DNA of 64,000 bases from contig JNKJ01000009.1 of the NCBI GenBank assembly GCA_000702025.1, positions 186,001-250,000 on the forward strand. Reading direction: 5' to 3'. The notes beneath the pieces are model-generated. The model ran no database searches. It was given only the letters and a program-made list of their open reading frames with translations, and had not been told where the DNA came from. This stretch comes from Blautia schinkii DSM 10518 (GTDB lineage Bacteria > Bacillota > Clostridia > Lachnospirales > Lachnospiraceae). The position numbers and the translations under genes were made by a program. Of this stretch, positions 42,882 to 52,800 are shown one piece after another (positions within the stretch are counted from its first letter, which is position 1; each line of letters opens with the position of its first letter).

Positions 42882-44621
42882 TCAGGATACGGCAAACTGG
42901 CTCTCATACAGGTTCGCGTAGAATCCCCCCTGTGCGAGCAGCTCCTCATGTTTTCCCTGTTCTATTATATTACCATCTTTCATCACAAGAATCAAATCCG
43001 CTTCCTGAATTGTTGAAAGCCGATGAGCCACAATAAAGCTCGTACGCCCCTCCATCAGCTCCGCAAACGCCTTCTGTACCTTAACCTCAGTTCTCGTATC
43101 AATGGAGGAAGTCGCTTCATCAAGAATCAGCATCGTCGGCTTCATAAGCATCACCCTTGCAATACAGAGAAGCTGCTTCTGTCCCTGGGAAATATTCCCG
43201 CCATCCTCAGCGATCACCGTATCATATCCCTTAGGCATACGCTTAATAAAGCTGTGGGCATGTGCCTGCTTAGCGGCCTCCACAATCTCCTCCAGCGAAG
43301 CATCCGGCTTACCATAGGCAATATTTTCCCGTATGGTCCCCGCCTTCAGCCAGGTTTCCTGCAGCACCATGCCGAAATTACGCCGCAGGCTGTCCCTTGT
43401 CATCTCCCGGATGGGATGGCCGCTCACAATGATCTGCCCCTTCTGCACATCGTAAAAACGCATCAAAAGATTGATCATGGTCGTCTTACCGCAGCCCGTA
43501 GGCCCCACGATTGCAATCCTCTGCCCCGGCTTCACACGGATGGAAATATCATGCAGAAGCGGAACCTCCGGCCTGTAGGAAAACGAAATATCCTCCACGC
43601 TGAGACTACCATCCGCCTTTTCCAGCACGAACGCGCCCGGCACATCCGGCTCAATCGCAGGAGTATCCATAAAATCAAAAATACGCTTCGCACACGCCAG
43701 CGCGTTTTCAAGCTCCGTTACCACACCGGAAATCTCATTAAAAGGCTTGGTATACTGGTTGGCATAATTGAGAAAGCTGGTAAGCTGTCCCACAGACATA
43801 CCGCCCCCGATCACCGTAAACGCGCCCAAAATCCCCACGCCCGTATATACCAGCCCGTTCACAAACCGCGTAGACGGATTCGTAATGGAGGAAAAGAACA
43901 ACGCCTTGATCCCGCACACACGCAGCTCCTCGTTCACCTCTCCGAACCGCTCCTTAGCCCTCTCCTCATAGGAAAAAGCCTGCACGATCTTCTGGTTGCC
44001 CACCAGCTCCTCGACCAGAGAGGTCATCTCCGCCCGCTTCTCGGACTGCTCCTGAAACATACGGAACGTCCTGCTTGCGATAAAGCTTGCCACAAAGAGA
44101 GACACAGGCGTCAGCACAATCACCAAAAGCGATATTTTCACACTGATGGACATCATAAATCCAATGGTTCCGAAAATCGTGATCACACCTGTAAAAAGCT
44201 GGGTAAAGCCCATGAGCAGACCGTCGGAAAACTGGCTCACATCCGTGACGATACGGCTCAGAATGTCTCCCGGCTGGTTCGCGTCGATATAAGCCACCGG
44301 GACCTCCTGCAGGTGCTTAAACGCCTGCCCCCGGATATCCTGCACTACCTTATAAGTGACCTTATTCGTAAGAAGATTCATCAGCCACTGTGCCACCGCG
44401 GTCAGAAGCACCACCACAATAAGCTGCATGAGCACCTTGCACAAAGTCTCTGTCCACACCTCACCCGGACCGATGATGGTATCCACGCCCTTACCGATGA
44501 GTATCGGTGTATAAAGAGTGAACGCCACGGTGATGACCGCAAGAATGAGCATACTGATAATCTGCATTTTATAAGGGCGGATATATTTCAGCACCCTTTT
44601 CATAGTATCCTTATTTTTCAT
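42882..44621 (-). CDS. Heterodimeric ABC exporter, subunit B (ATP-binding/permease)
   Basis: 579 aa: six-helix exporter domain (about 1-320) fused to an ATPase. Walker A GPTGCGKTTM, Q-loop LQETWLKAG, signature ISQGQKQLL (deviates from LSGGQ), Walker B LILDEATSSID with the catalytic Glu, and switch His VAHRLSTIQEAD. The start overlaps the partner stop (TGATG), so translation is coupled. In heterodimeric exporters such as TM287/288 the subunit with the intact Glu supplies the degenerate signature to the other site; this matches. Confidence 0.93.
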   Translation of the reverse strand: MKNKDTMKRVLKYIRPYKMQIISMLILAVITVAFTLYTPILIGKGVDTIIGPGEVWTETLCKVLMQLIVVVLLTAVAQWLMNLLTNKVTYKVVQDIRGQAFKHLQEVPVAYIDANQPGDILSRIVTDVSQFSDGLLMGFTQLFTGVITIFGTIGFMMSISVKISLLVIVLTPVSLFVASFIASRTFRMFQEQSEKRAEMTSLVEELVGNQKIVQAFSYEERAKERFGEVNEELRVCGIKALFFSSITNPSTRFVNGLVYTGVGILGAFTVIGGGMSVGQLTSFLNYANQYTKPFNEISGVVTELENALACAKRIFDFMDTPAIEPDVPGAFVLEKADGSLSVEDISFSYRPEVPLLHDISIRVKPGQRIAIVGPTGCGKTTMINLLMRFYDVQKGQIIVSGHPIREMTRDSLRRNFGMVLQETWLKAGTIRENIAYGKPDASLEEIVEAAKQAHAHSFIKRMPKGYDTVIAEDGGNISQGQKQLLCIARVMLMKPTMLILDEATSSIDTRTEVKVQKAFAELMEGRTSFIVAHRLSTIQEADLILVMKDGNIIEQGKHEELLAQGGFYANLYESQFAVS

Positions 44622-46354
44622 CAGCGGTTCACCTCCTGTTCCGAAAGCTGTGACAGACAGATTTCCCGGTAAACCTCGCAGGTTTCCAGCAGCTCCTTGT
44701 GGGTACCTACACCCTTAAGCTCGCCGTCATCCAGCACCAGGATTTTATCCGCCTGTTTGATGGAGGCAGCTCTCTGGGATACGATGAACACCGTCATACC
44801 GTCCGTCTGCTCCTTCACTGCATGGCGCAGCGCCGCATCTGTGGCAAAGTCAAGAGCCGAGGCGCTGTCGTCCATGATCAGAATCTCCGGCATTCCCACA
44901 AGCGCGCGGGCAATGGTCAGTCTCTGACGCTGTCCGCCGGAAAGATTGGAGCCGCCCTGGCTGATTATAGTATCCAGCTTCTCAGGTTTCCCCTCCACAA
45001 AATCTATGGCCTGGGCAATGGTAAGCGCACGGATGATTTCCTCCTCCGAAGCATCCTCTTTGCCCCATTTCATATTGTCACGGATCGTGCCTTTAAAGAG
45101 TACGGCATGCTGCGGCACCATTCCCACCTTTCCGCGTATCTGCCCGAAAGGATACGACTGTGCTGCCACACCGTCTATCAGCACCTCTCCCCCTGTCACA
45201 TCATAAAATCTGGGAATGAGATTCACAAGCGTAGACTTGCCGCAGCCTGTGCCGCCGATGATACCAATCGTCTCCCCCGCCATTGCCTCAAAGGTAATAT
45301 GGGAAAGCGCCGGCTCCTGGCTTCCTGCGTAAGTAAAGGTCACGTCCTTAAATTCCACCCTTGGCGCTCCCTGACGTTCTTTCTGAGGAACGGCTCCCTC
45401 ATCCGTAAGAGACGGCCGGGTATCAAATACCTCATTGAGACGGATGGCTGACGCCGCAGCCTTCGTCACCGCCACGATCAGATTCGCCAGAGCAAGCAGC
45501 GCCAACAGGATCTGCGACATGTAATTCACCAGAGCCACCACCTCGCCCTGGGTGATCACACCATGGTACACCTCCTGGCTGCCGTACCACAGGATTGCCA
45601 CGATTCCAAGATTCATGATCACATAGGTTGCGGGGTTCAGCAGTGCAGAAATCTTACCTGCTGCCACCTGGATCTTCGTGTATTTGTCATTGACTTCCCC
45701 GAACTCCTGGTTCTCCTCCGCCTGTCTGCCAAACGCACGCACCACTCTCGCTCCCACATGGTTTTCCCTTGTCATCAGGGAAATCTTGTCCAGGGAGGTC
45801 TGTACCTTTCTATAAATCGGCACCGTAAGCTTCATGATCAAATAGATCACCAGGGATATGAGCGGCACAGCGATCAGAAAGATCACCGCCACCCGCACAT
45901 TGATGGTAAACGCCATCACCACCGCACCCACCACAATAAACGGCGAACGCAGGAACAAACGGAGCACCAGATTTACCCCTGTCTGGGCCTGGTTGATATC
46001 GCTTGTAATCCTCGTCACCAGGGTAGGCGTGCCCAGCGTATCCAGCTCCCTGTAAGAAAGCGTACTGATATGCGCAAACATATCCCGTCTCAGGGCCGTA
46101 CTAAAGCCCATTGCAGCCTTGGCGGAAAAATACTGCGCAGTCAGTGAACACACAAGGCCGATCACTCCCAGCAGGACCATCACCACGCACATCCGCCAGA
46201 TGTATGCCTGATCCCGGTTCTGAATGCCCACATCCACGATCCCGGCCACCACCAAAGGCACAATCAGCTCAAAAGTAGCCTCCAGCATCTTAAACAAAGG
46301 CGCCAGCACCGTTTCTTTTCCGTATCCTTTCAGATACCTCAACAATTTTTTCAT
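44621..46354 (-). CDS. Heterodimeric ABC exporter, subunit A (ATP-binding/permease)
   Basis: 577 aa, same fold as its partner. Walker A GGTGCGKSTL, Q-loop VPQHAVLFKG, canonical signature LSGGQRQRL, Walker B EILIMDDSASALD, where the catalytic Glu is replaced by Asp, and switch VSQRAASIKQAD, where the usual His is Gln. This NBD is therefore the degenerate, poorly hydrolysing one. Together the pair probably exports drugs, lipids or peptides; the substrate cannot be told. Confidence 0.93.
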   Translation of the reverse strand: MKKLLRYLKGYGKETVLAPLFKMLEATFELIVPLVVAGIVDVGIQNRDQAYIWRMCVVMVLLGVIGLVCSLTAQYFSAKAAMGFSTALRRDMFAHISTLSYRELDTLGTPTLVTRITSDINQAQTGVNLVLRLFLRSPFIVVGAVVMAFTINVRVAVIFLIAVPLISLVIYLIMKLTVPIYRKVQTSLDKISLMTRENHVGARVVRAFGRQAEENQEFGEVNDKYTKIQVAAGKISALLNPATYVIMNLGIVAILWYGSQEVYHGVITQGEVVALVNYMSQILLALLALANLIVAVTKAAASAIRLNEVFDTRPSLTDEGAVPQKERQGAPRVEFKDVTFTYAGSQEPALSHITFEAMAGETIGIIGGTGCGKSTLVNLIPRFYDVTGGEVLIDGVAAQSYPFGQIRGKVGMVPQHAVLFKGTIRDNMKWGKEDASEEEIIRALTIAQAIDFVEGKPEKLDTIISQGGSNLSGGQRQRLTIARALVGMPEILIMDDSASALDFATDAALRHAVKEQTDGMTVFIVSQRAASIKQADKILVLDDGELKGVGTHKELLETCEVYREICLSQLSEQEVNR

Positions 46355-46401
46355 AAATCCATGCTCCTAAATATACAGCGGCCGCATTCTGTCATAGCCG
46401 C

Positions 46402-47886
46402 CTAAATTCTGCCGTAAAGCTTTGTCATAGCGCGCATTCTCTCAATGACGCCTCCGGAAAGCTGGTTTTTCGTAAGTCTCCATTTCCAGTTATCCCCCAG
46501 AGTGGACGGAGTATTCATCCGTGCCTCATTCCCCAGACACAGATAATCCTGGACAGGAATCACCGCCAGCTCCGCCACACTGGCAAGTGCGGTGCGGATA
46601 AGCGCCCAGACACAATCGTTGATCTGTCTGTCCTCACACGCGGTATAAGCCCTCACAAAATCCAGGTCATGACCGTAAAGCCCTTCATACCAGCCCTTCG
46701 TCGTCTCATTATCATGCGTTCCGGTATATACCACACAATTTTTGTCATACTTATGAGGAAGATATGTACTATCCTCGCTGTTGTCAAACGCAAACTGCAG
46801 AACCTTCATCCCCGGGAATCCGGTATCCTTCACCATCTGCAGCACACTCTCCGTAAGGAAGCCCAGATCCTCGGCAATCACTTCAAGATTTTCCACCTTT
46901 TCTTTAAGCACGCGGAACAGCTCCAGTCCGGGTCCCTTTTCCCAGTGGCCATACTCTGCGGTCTTGTCACCATACGGAATGGAATAATACTCATCAAAGC
47001 CCCGGAAATGATCGATACGCACCACATCAAACAGCTCCATGCACTGGGACATCCGTTGGATCCACCAGCTATAATCTGTGTTCCTGTGATATTCCCAGCT
47101 ATAGAGCGGATTGCCCCAGAGCTGTCCGGTAGCAGAGAAACCGTCCGGCGGACATCCGGCCACTGCCAGCGGCTTATTCTCCTCATCAAACTGGAAAAGC
47201 AGCGGATTCGCCCATGTATCCGCACTGTCAAACGCCACATAGATGGGCATGTCCCCGATAATCTTCACTCCGTTATTATTCGCATAGGAGCGCAGCCAAT
47301 ACCACTGCTTGTAGAACCAATACTGCTGGAAACGGTAAAACTGAAGCTCCTCTCCCAGCCGCTCCCTGGCCTCCTGGATTGCGCCGGGATGGCGGTCCTT
47401 AAGCTCCTCCGGCCACTCATGCCAGCCGATGCCCTCCAGATCATTCTTAACCGCCATGTAGAGGCAGTAATCCTCCAGCCAATACCCGTTCCTGCGCACA
47501 AATTTACCGAATTCCTCATCTCTGCCGCAGTCATAACGCTCAAATGCCTTTCTCAACAGCATAAATCTGGATTCGCAAACCTTATCATAATCTACGTAAG
47601 ATTCGCTGCCTCCCCAGTCACACTCACTGCATTCTCTCTCGGAAAGCAGCCCGTCGCGGATGAACACCTCCAGATCGATAAAATAAGGATTTCCCGCAAA
47701 GGTGGAGAAAGACTGGTATGGCGAATCCCCATATCCTGTTGGTCCCAAAGGCAGAATCTGCCAGTATTTCTGCCCCGCCGCTATGAGCTGGTCCACAAAC
47801 GCATAAGCCTCCTTAGAAAAACATCCGATTCCATAATTAGACGGAATACTCGTAATCGGTAATAAAACACCGCTTGCTCTCATCAT
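46402..47886 (-). CDS. malQ: 4-alpha-glucanotransferase (amylomaltase)
   Basis: 494 aa, normal for MalQ. GH77 enzyme that transfers maltosyl units between glucans. Motifs: GVLLPITSIPSNYGIG at the N-terminus, QILPLGPTGYGDSPYQS, IIGDMPIYVAFDSADTW, DVVRIDHFRGFDEYY (the nucleophile Asp lies here), EVIAEDLGFLT (acid/base Glu) and YTGTHDNETTKGWY. Start MMR: either ATG is possible after GGGGGAACGA. Preceded by a strong promoter; no other glycogen or maltose gene adjoins it. Confidence 0.96.
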   Translation of the reverse strand: MMRASGVLLPITSIPSNYGIGCFSKEAYAFVDQLIAAGQKYWQILPLGPTGYGDSPYQSFSTFAGNPYFIDLEVFIRDGLLSERECSECDWGGSESYVDYDKVCESRFMLLRKAFERYDCGRDEEFGKFVRRNGYWLEDYCLYMAVKNDLEGIGWHEWPEELKDRHPGAIQEARERLGEELQFYRFQQYWFYKQWYWLRSYANNNGVKIIGDMPIYVAFDSADTWANPLLFQFDEENKPLAVAGCPPDGFSATGQLWGNPLYSWEYHRNTDYSWWIQRMSQCMELFDVVRIDHFRGFDEYYSIPYGDKTAEYGHWEKGPGLELFRVLKEKVENLEVIAEDLGFLTESVLQMVKDTGFPGMKVLQFAFDNSEDSTYLPHKYDKNCVVYTGTHDNETTKGWYEGLYGHDLDFVRAYTACEDRQINDCVWALIRTALASVAELAVIPVQDYLCLGNEARMNTPSTLGDNWKWRLTKNQLSGGVIERMRAMTKLYGRI

Positions 47887-47977
47887 TCGTTCCCCCGTAT
47901 TTGTATTTTTTCGGACACGCCGCGCAAGTTTGTCTGCTCATCCCGGCGCTGTCCTTCACATGAATCACAATAGATAA

Positions 47978-48006
47978 ATTATAACAATCCCCACCACCCA
48001 GGTCAA
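47978..48006 (-). promoter_or_regulatory. malQ promoter
   Basis: TTGACC (48006-48001) - 17 bp - TATAAT (47983-47978), about 90 bp before the malQ start. Confidence 0.8.
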
Positions 48007-48047
48007 TGTTTTCTGTATAACAAATAAGAACAGATTGGAGGATTTCC

Positions 48048-48206
48048 TTAGAGTTCCCCAAAAACAAAGGCCGTAGGATCCTCTCCTACAGCCTCTGTAC
48101 GAACCAACTCACCTTTTTCTGTCTCCGCGGTGCTTTTCTTGCCGCAGCTCACCAAAAATGCCACGCATATCAGGATCAACAATAGAATCCAGCCGTTTTT
48201 TTTCAT
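48048..48206 (-). CDS. Very small lipoprotein
   Basis: 52 aa, ATG with GGAGGTACAGGCAGC upstream. A basic start (MKKNG), a hydrophobic stretch and the lipobox LVSC-G place the lipidated Cys at residue 21; the mature part is 32 residues, polar and acidic. The last third of the gene coincides with a hairpin (GTAGGA/TCCTAC core with flanking GGC/GCC) followed by TTTGTTTTT, a terminator embedded in the coding sequence. Function unknown. No neighbour explains it. Confidence 0.65.
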   Translation of the reverse strand: MKKNGWILLLILICVAFLVSCGKKSTAETEKGELVRTEAVGEDPTAFVFGEL

Positions 48207-48281
48207 GCTGCCTGTACCTCCAATTCTATTCTTGTATCTAATATGTGCAAAAAAATCATTTCTTATTCTGACGAATTTACA

Positions 48282-49211
48282 TCAAAAACCTTTCATTTTT
48301 ATATAAGCTGCGATATCCCGGTAAACCTTGTCTTTCTCTTTTTCATTCAATATTTCATGCCGCATATCCGGGTACAGCTTGCCCTTCACATCCAGATAAC
48401 CCGCTGTCCGCATAGCCTGCACTGCCTGGGCGAACTGACGCACATTTCCCATACAAGGGTCATCCGCGCCGCTCACAAACAATACCGGAAGGTCCCGATT
48501 CGTACAACGCCAATGCTTCACATCATACGCCTGCTTCATAAGCTCAAACAAGGCCAGATAAGCATCGTCGGTAAAAGTAAAACCGCAGTATTCCGAGGAC
48601 GCATATGCGTCCGCAACCTCCTTATCCGAACAGATCCAGGCTGTACAGCTCTTATCATGCCGGAATCTGCGCACATAATCGGCAAATGATATCCCTTCTA
48701 AAAGCTTACTTCTGTGATGAGGTCCCAGCAATGCTTTTTCCACGTGGGCAATCACGGTTCCCACAGGTCTTGCCACATTGTTGCTGGGAGAGCCGCACAC
48801 AATGAGCATGTCAATGCAGTCGTCATACCTCCGGGTAAACGCGCGTACAGCCAGGGAACCCATACTGTGTCCCATAAGTATGACCGGAAGCTTCGGGAGC
48901 TTGTCGTGAATGCCCTGATTCACAGTCTTAATGTCACGGATCATGGCCTCTGCGCCTCCGCCGTACATATAGCCCAAATCCGCCTTACTCTTCACACTTT
49001 TCCCATGGCCACGGTGGTCATGGATTACAGACGCAAACCCTTTCTGCGCCAAAAACTCCATAAAGGGCAGATAACGCTCCTTAAACTCGCTCATCCCGTG
49101 TACAAGCTGTACAACTCCCCGATACGGCTCCTGATCAGGCAATACTGTCAGAGCGGATATCCGAAGTCCATCCGCCTCAGACAAAAAATAATTTTCATAC
49201 TTTCTGGCCAT
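48282..49211 (-). CDS. Alpha/beta hydrolase, lysophospholipase / monoacylglycerol lipase type
   Basis: 309 aa from the ATG at 49211 (GAGAGGAAG upstream). Nucleophile elbow GHSMGS near residue 110; oxyanion region VQLVHGMSEFKERY; the acid is likely the Asp in VSGADDPCMG and the His in DMRHEILNE. Cytosolic, no signal. Hydrolyses a lipid or other ester. It follows the TetR gene by 31 nt and probably belongs to the RND-TetR transcript. Confidence 0.9.
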   Translation of the reverse strand: MARKYENYFLSEADGLRISALTVLPDQEPYRGVVQLVHGMSEFKERYLPFMEFLAQKGFASVIHDHRGHGKSVKSKADLGYMYGGGAEAMIRDIKTVNQGIHDKLPKLPVILMGHSMGSLAVRAFTRRYDDCIDMLIVCGSPSNNVARPVGTVIAHVEKALLGPHHRSKLLEGISFADYVRRFRHDKSCTAWICSDKEVADAYASSEYCGFTFTDDAYLALFELMKQAYDVKHWRCTNRDLPVLFVSGADDPCMGNVRQFAQAVQAMRTAGYLDVKGKLYPDMRHEILNEKEKDKVYRDIAAYIKMKGF

Positions 49212-49242
49212 CTGCACACTTCCTCTCATTATTTTTCTCCGG

Positions 49243-49878
49243 TCATACCGGAGGGGTGAAATCACCAAGGCTTTTTACTATATTATCATATAAAAAGCTC
49301 TTTGTCTGCCTGATTTCCTCATCACCCTCAGGAGTGCCCATCTGCAGATATACAAAAAAGCTTATAAACCTGGAAAACAATTCAAGCTGGGCCATTTTTT
49401 CAGGAACACTGGCCCCGATAATATCTTCGCTGCGGCCCAGTGCCACCATATATTGCAGTATTTTCCGGAACAGCTCTGCGCCACAGTCCATTTGCTGCAT
49501 CATACAATCAATGCCGGTCCAGATGCCATCCGTTCCCTTTTCCAGTTCACGGGTAAGCTCCACAAGCTGCATGGCGAAACGCTTCCGCGCCGTATTCTTT
49601 TCCAGCCACTCAAAGCTGCTGTATACGGCATCCCGAAGACTCTGCTTCCGCCTTACTTCTCCTTCCAAAAGCTGGTACTGCAATATAAAATCATACTGCA
49701 TCGCTTTTGCCAGCAGCTCCTCCTTGCTACGGAAATATTCATAGGCAGTGCCCTTCCCGATACCGGCCCGGGCCGTGATATCCGAAACTTTGATTTTATG
49801 GATGTCATACCCCTCCTCGATCAGAACGCACACAGCCTGATACATAGCCAATACCTTCTCATTGGTTTCCAGTTTCAT
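49243..49878 (-). CDS. TetR-family transcriptional regulator
   Basis: 211 aa from the ATG at 49878 (GGAGG 9 nt upstream; an ATG three codons earlier abuts GGAGG and is rejected). Helix-turn-helix KIKVSDITARAGIGKGTAYEYFRSKEELL; the rest is the usual all-helical ligand-binding domain. It overlaps the 3' end of the RND gene by 20 nt, so it is made with the transporter. A perfect GACCGGCCGGTC dyad at the RND promoter is its likely operator (inference). Confidence 0.92.
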   Translation of the reverse strand: MKLETNEKVLAMYQAVCVLIEEGYDIHKIKVSDITARAGIGKGTAYEYFRSKEELLAKAMQYDFILQYQLLEGEVRRKQSLRDAVYSSFEWLEKNTARKRFAMQLVELTRELEKGTDGIWTGIDCMMQQMDCGAELFRKILQYMVALGRSEDIIGASVPEKMAQLELFSRFISFFVYLQMGTPEGDEEIRQTKSFLYDNIVKSLGDFTPPV

Positions 49879-52800
49879 CTGCTGCATCCTCCAATCTTAA
49901 CTCATCCTTCTTATATTGTTTGCGGTTGAAAAGATCATAAATACAAGGTACCACAAACAATGTCAAAAGTGTACCATAAATAAGGCCTCCGATCGTAACA
50001 ATCGCCATAGGCTGAATCATATCGCCGCCCATGCCCATTCCTGCTGCCATAGTGGAAAGTCCCAGAATGGTCGTGAGAGCTGTCATGACAATCGGCCTCA
50101 GACGGTCCTTTCCTGCCTGGATAAGCGCAGCCCGCTTCTCCATTCCCTCCATACGGAGCTGGTTCGTATAATCCACCAGAACGATACCGTTATTTACAAT
50201 AATACCGGATAGCATGATAAACCCGATCATTGCAATTACACTCACCTCTTTGTCCGCTATCAAAAGTCCGAAAAATCCTCCTGTAAATGCCAGCGGAATC
50301 GTAAACATTATGATAAACGGTGACATCAATGACTGGAACTGCGCAACCATGATCAGGTACATAAACACCAGAGCAAGTGCCAGCATCAGGTACAACTGCC
50401 CCATTGCGTCATTGATGGTTTCATCCTCACCCTTCATCTCCATCGTATAGCCCTTTGGCAGCTCATAATCAGCCAGCTTCTTTTCTAAATCGGCACTTAC
50501 AAGGCCGATGTTGTAACCCGGTGCGATTTCCGCTGAAACGGTCATATAACGCGACTGGGCATCCCTGCTGATGGACTGGGGCCCTGTGGCACCCTTGAAT
50601 TTCGCGATTTCACTGAGCTTCACCTCGACCGTATTGCCTTCGTTGTCTGTTGTCTCGATGGTCAGCTTTTTCAGGTCCTCCCTGGTCAGCTTTTCATCCT
50701 TTTCATCACGCACATACACGCTGAAATCCTTATCTGACGTGGAAAGTGTGGTGGCGGCGGAAGCCTCCGCAAGTCTCTTCTGTACTTCCTGATATACCTG
50801 GGCCACGGTGAGCTTATGCTCCATAGCCTTCGCTTTATTTACGATAATACGTAATTCCTTGTCAGCATCCTCCTGTCCGTCGGAAATATTCTCCGTGCCC
50901 TCTGTGTCTTCGACGATTGCAGCCACATCCTTGGCAATGGCAGAAAGCTCATCCAGCTCCTTGCCCTTGATCTGTACCTGGAGACCACTTCCGCCCAAAG
51001 CACTCATATCCATGGACTGTGTAGTAACCGCTACCTCACAAGGAATGTCCTTGGTACGCTCAAGGATCTCAGCCTCCAGCTCCTCACCGGAAAGCTTCTT
51101 ATCTTCCTTAAGCAGGAGGTACATGCTCACAGCATTATCCGAACTGCCTCCCCCCATCATACTTGAGATACTGCTGCCCCCTGCCATAGCACCGATGCTC
51201 TCAATATCCTCGATGTCCTCAATGCTGGCGATCACCTGGTCCGCACATGCGGTAGTGTCCTCAAAGCTGGTCCCTTTCTCAGTGGTAATGTTCACCGAAG
51301 CCTGGGTGCTTTCCATAGCAGGCATAAATGCGGTTCCTTTCTGGATTGCCATATATGCACTTGCGAGCAATAAACCGAGAGCCAGAAGCAGAACCAGAAA
51401 TTTCGCCTTCAGCGCACCGCGGAGCAGCAAAGCATAAGCGTTTTTAATTTTATCCAATAGCTTAAATTGCTTTGGTTTACTCTTTCGCAGCAGTCCCGCT
51501 GACATCATGGGCACCAAGGTAAGTGCCACCAAAAGGCTGGCGAGAAGGGAATAGGCAATCGTCAGACCCATATCCACAAAAAGCTGACGAGTGATACCTT
51601 CTGTAAACACGATTGGCGCAAACACACAGATTGTGGTCAGTGTGGAAGCCGCAATGGCTCCTGCTACCTGTCTCGCGCCCTCCACCGCCGCTTTACGCGC
51701 GGGCATGCCCTCCTGACGCAGACGGTCGATGTTCTCGATCACCACGATGGAGTTATCCACCAGCATACCAATGCCCAACGCCAAACCTGACAGCGAGATG
51801 ACATTAAGGGTAATACCGCTGAAATACATGAGCACAAAGGTAGTGACCACACTGATAGGGATGGAGCACGCGATAACAAAGGTTGGCTTGATGTCCTTAA
51901 GGAACAATAACAGAATCAGCACTGCCAGCGCTGCTCCCGAAAGCATGTTCTGCATTACCGAATTCACAACCAGATCAATATACACACCCTGGTCCATGAG
52001 CACGGAAAAATGTACATTCGGCTGTTCCTCTTCTATCTCGCTGATACGTTCTAAGAGCCGGTCTGTCACGTCGCCGGTGGAATATCCGGTCTGCTTCTCG
52101 ATAGTCAGCATTACTCCCGGATTGCCGTTAAGCCGAGCGTAAACCTTATCGCTGTCGTCCTGTCTGGTGATATCTGCCACATCTTTCAGACGGATTGGTT
52201 TAAGACCGTCAAGTCCCAAATCCAGAATCACAAGATTTCCCAGATTCTTTATCTTATGGAATTTGTCACCTACGCGTACAAGGTATTCATCATTCCCCTC
52301 CTGGATATAACCCGCAGGCATGGAGAAATTCTCTCCGGCAAGAATGCCTTTTATCAAATCTGCAGTGATCAGATTGGAAAGACTGGTCTGATCCTTGGCC
52401 TGCTCTTTCGCATCTGCAAGCTGCTCCTTACCGGAATCTATCTGCTCCTCGGCTTCGTCCATCTTAGATTCATTCTGTTCAATCAGGGTGCTGCTGGACT
52501 CTAGTTTAGACTGGGCTACACTCATTTCTATGGAAGCCAGGAGTTCCTTCGTATTCATCTGTACCTTACCTGACGTAAGCTGGGATTTGCCTACGGCAGC
52601 CTGCTGCTTCGCCTGTTCAAGCTGCTCCCGACCAGCGTCCAGCTGCTGCTGCGCCTGCTTAAGCTGATCCTCACTGCTGCTGAGTTCCTCCAGGCTCATC
52701 CAGATTTCCGAGCTCTTATCCGCTAAATAATCCAGCGCTCCCTGGGCAGACTCCTGCCCAAGACCCTGCACCACCTGATCAAGCTGGGCCTGGATTTCCG

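Noticed and set aside
43023..44672. Plus-strand open frame of 549 codons opposite the ABC exporter
   Set aside because: Arises from antisense of a biased coding sequence; His/Arg-rich composition and no recognisable domain.
46669..47862. Plus-strand open frame of 397 codons opposite malQ
   Set aside because: Antisense shadow; malQ motifs are intact on the other strand.
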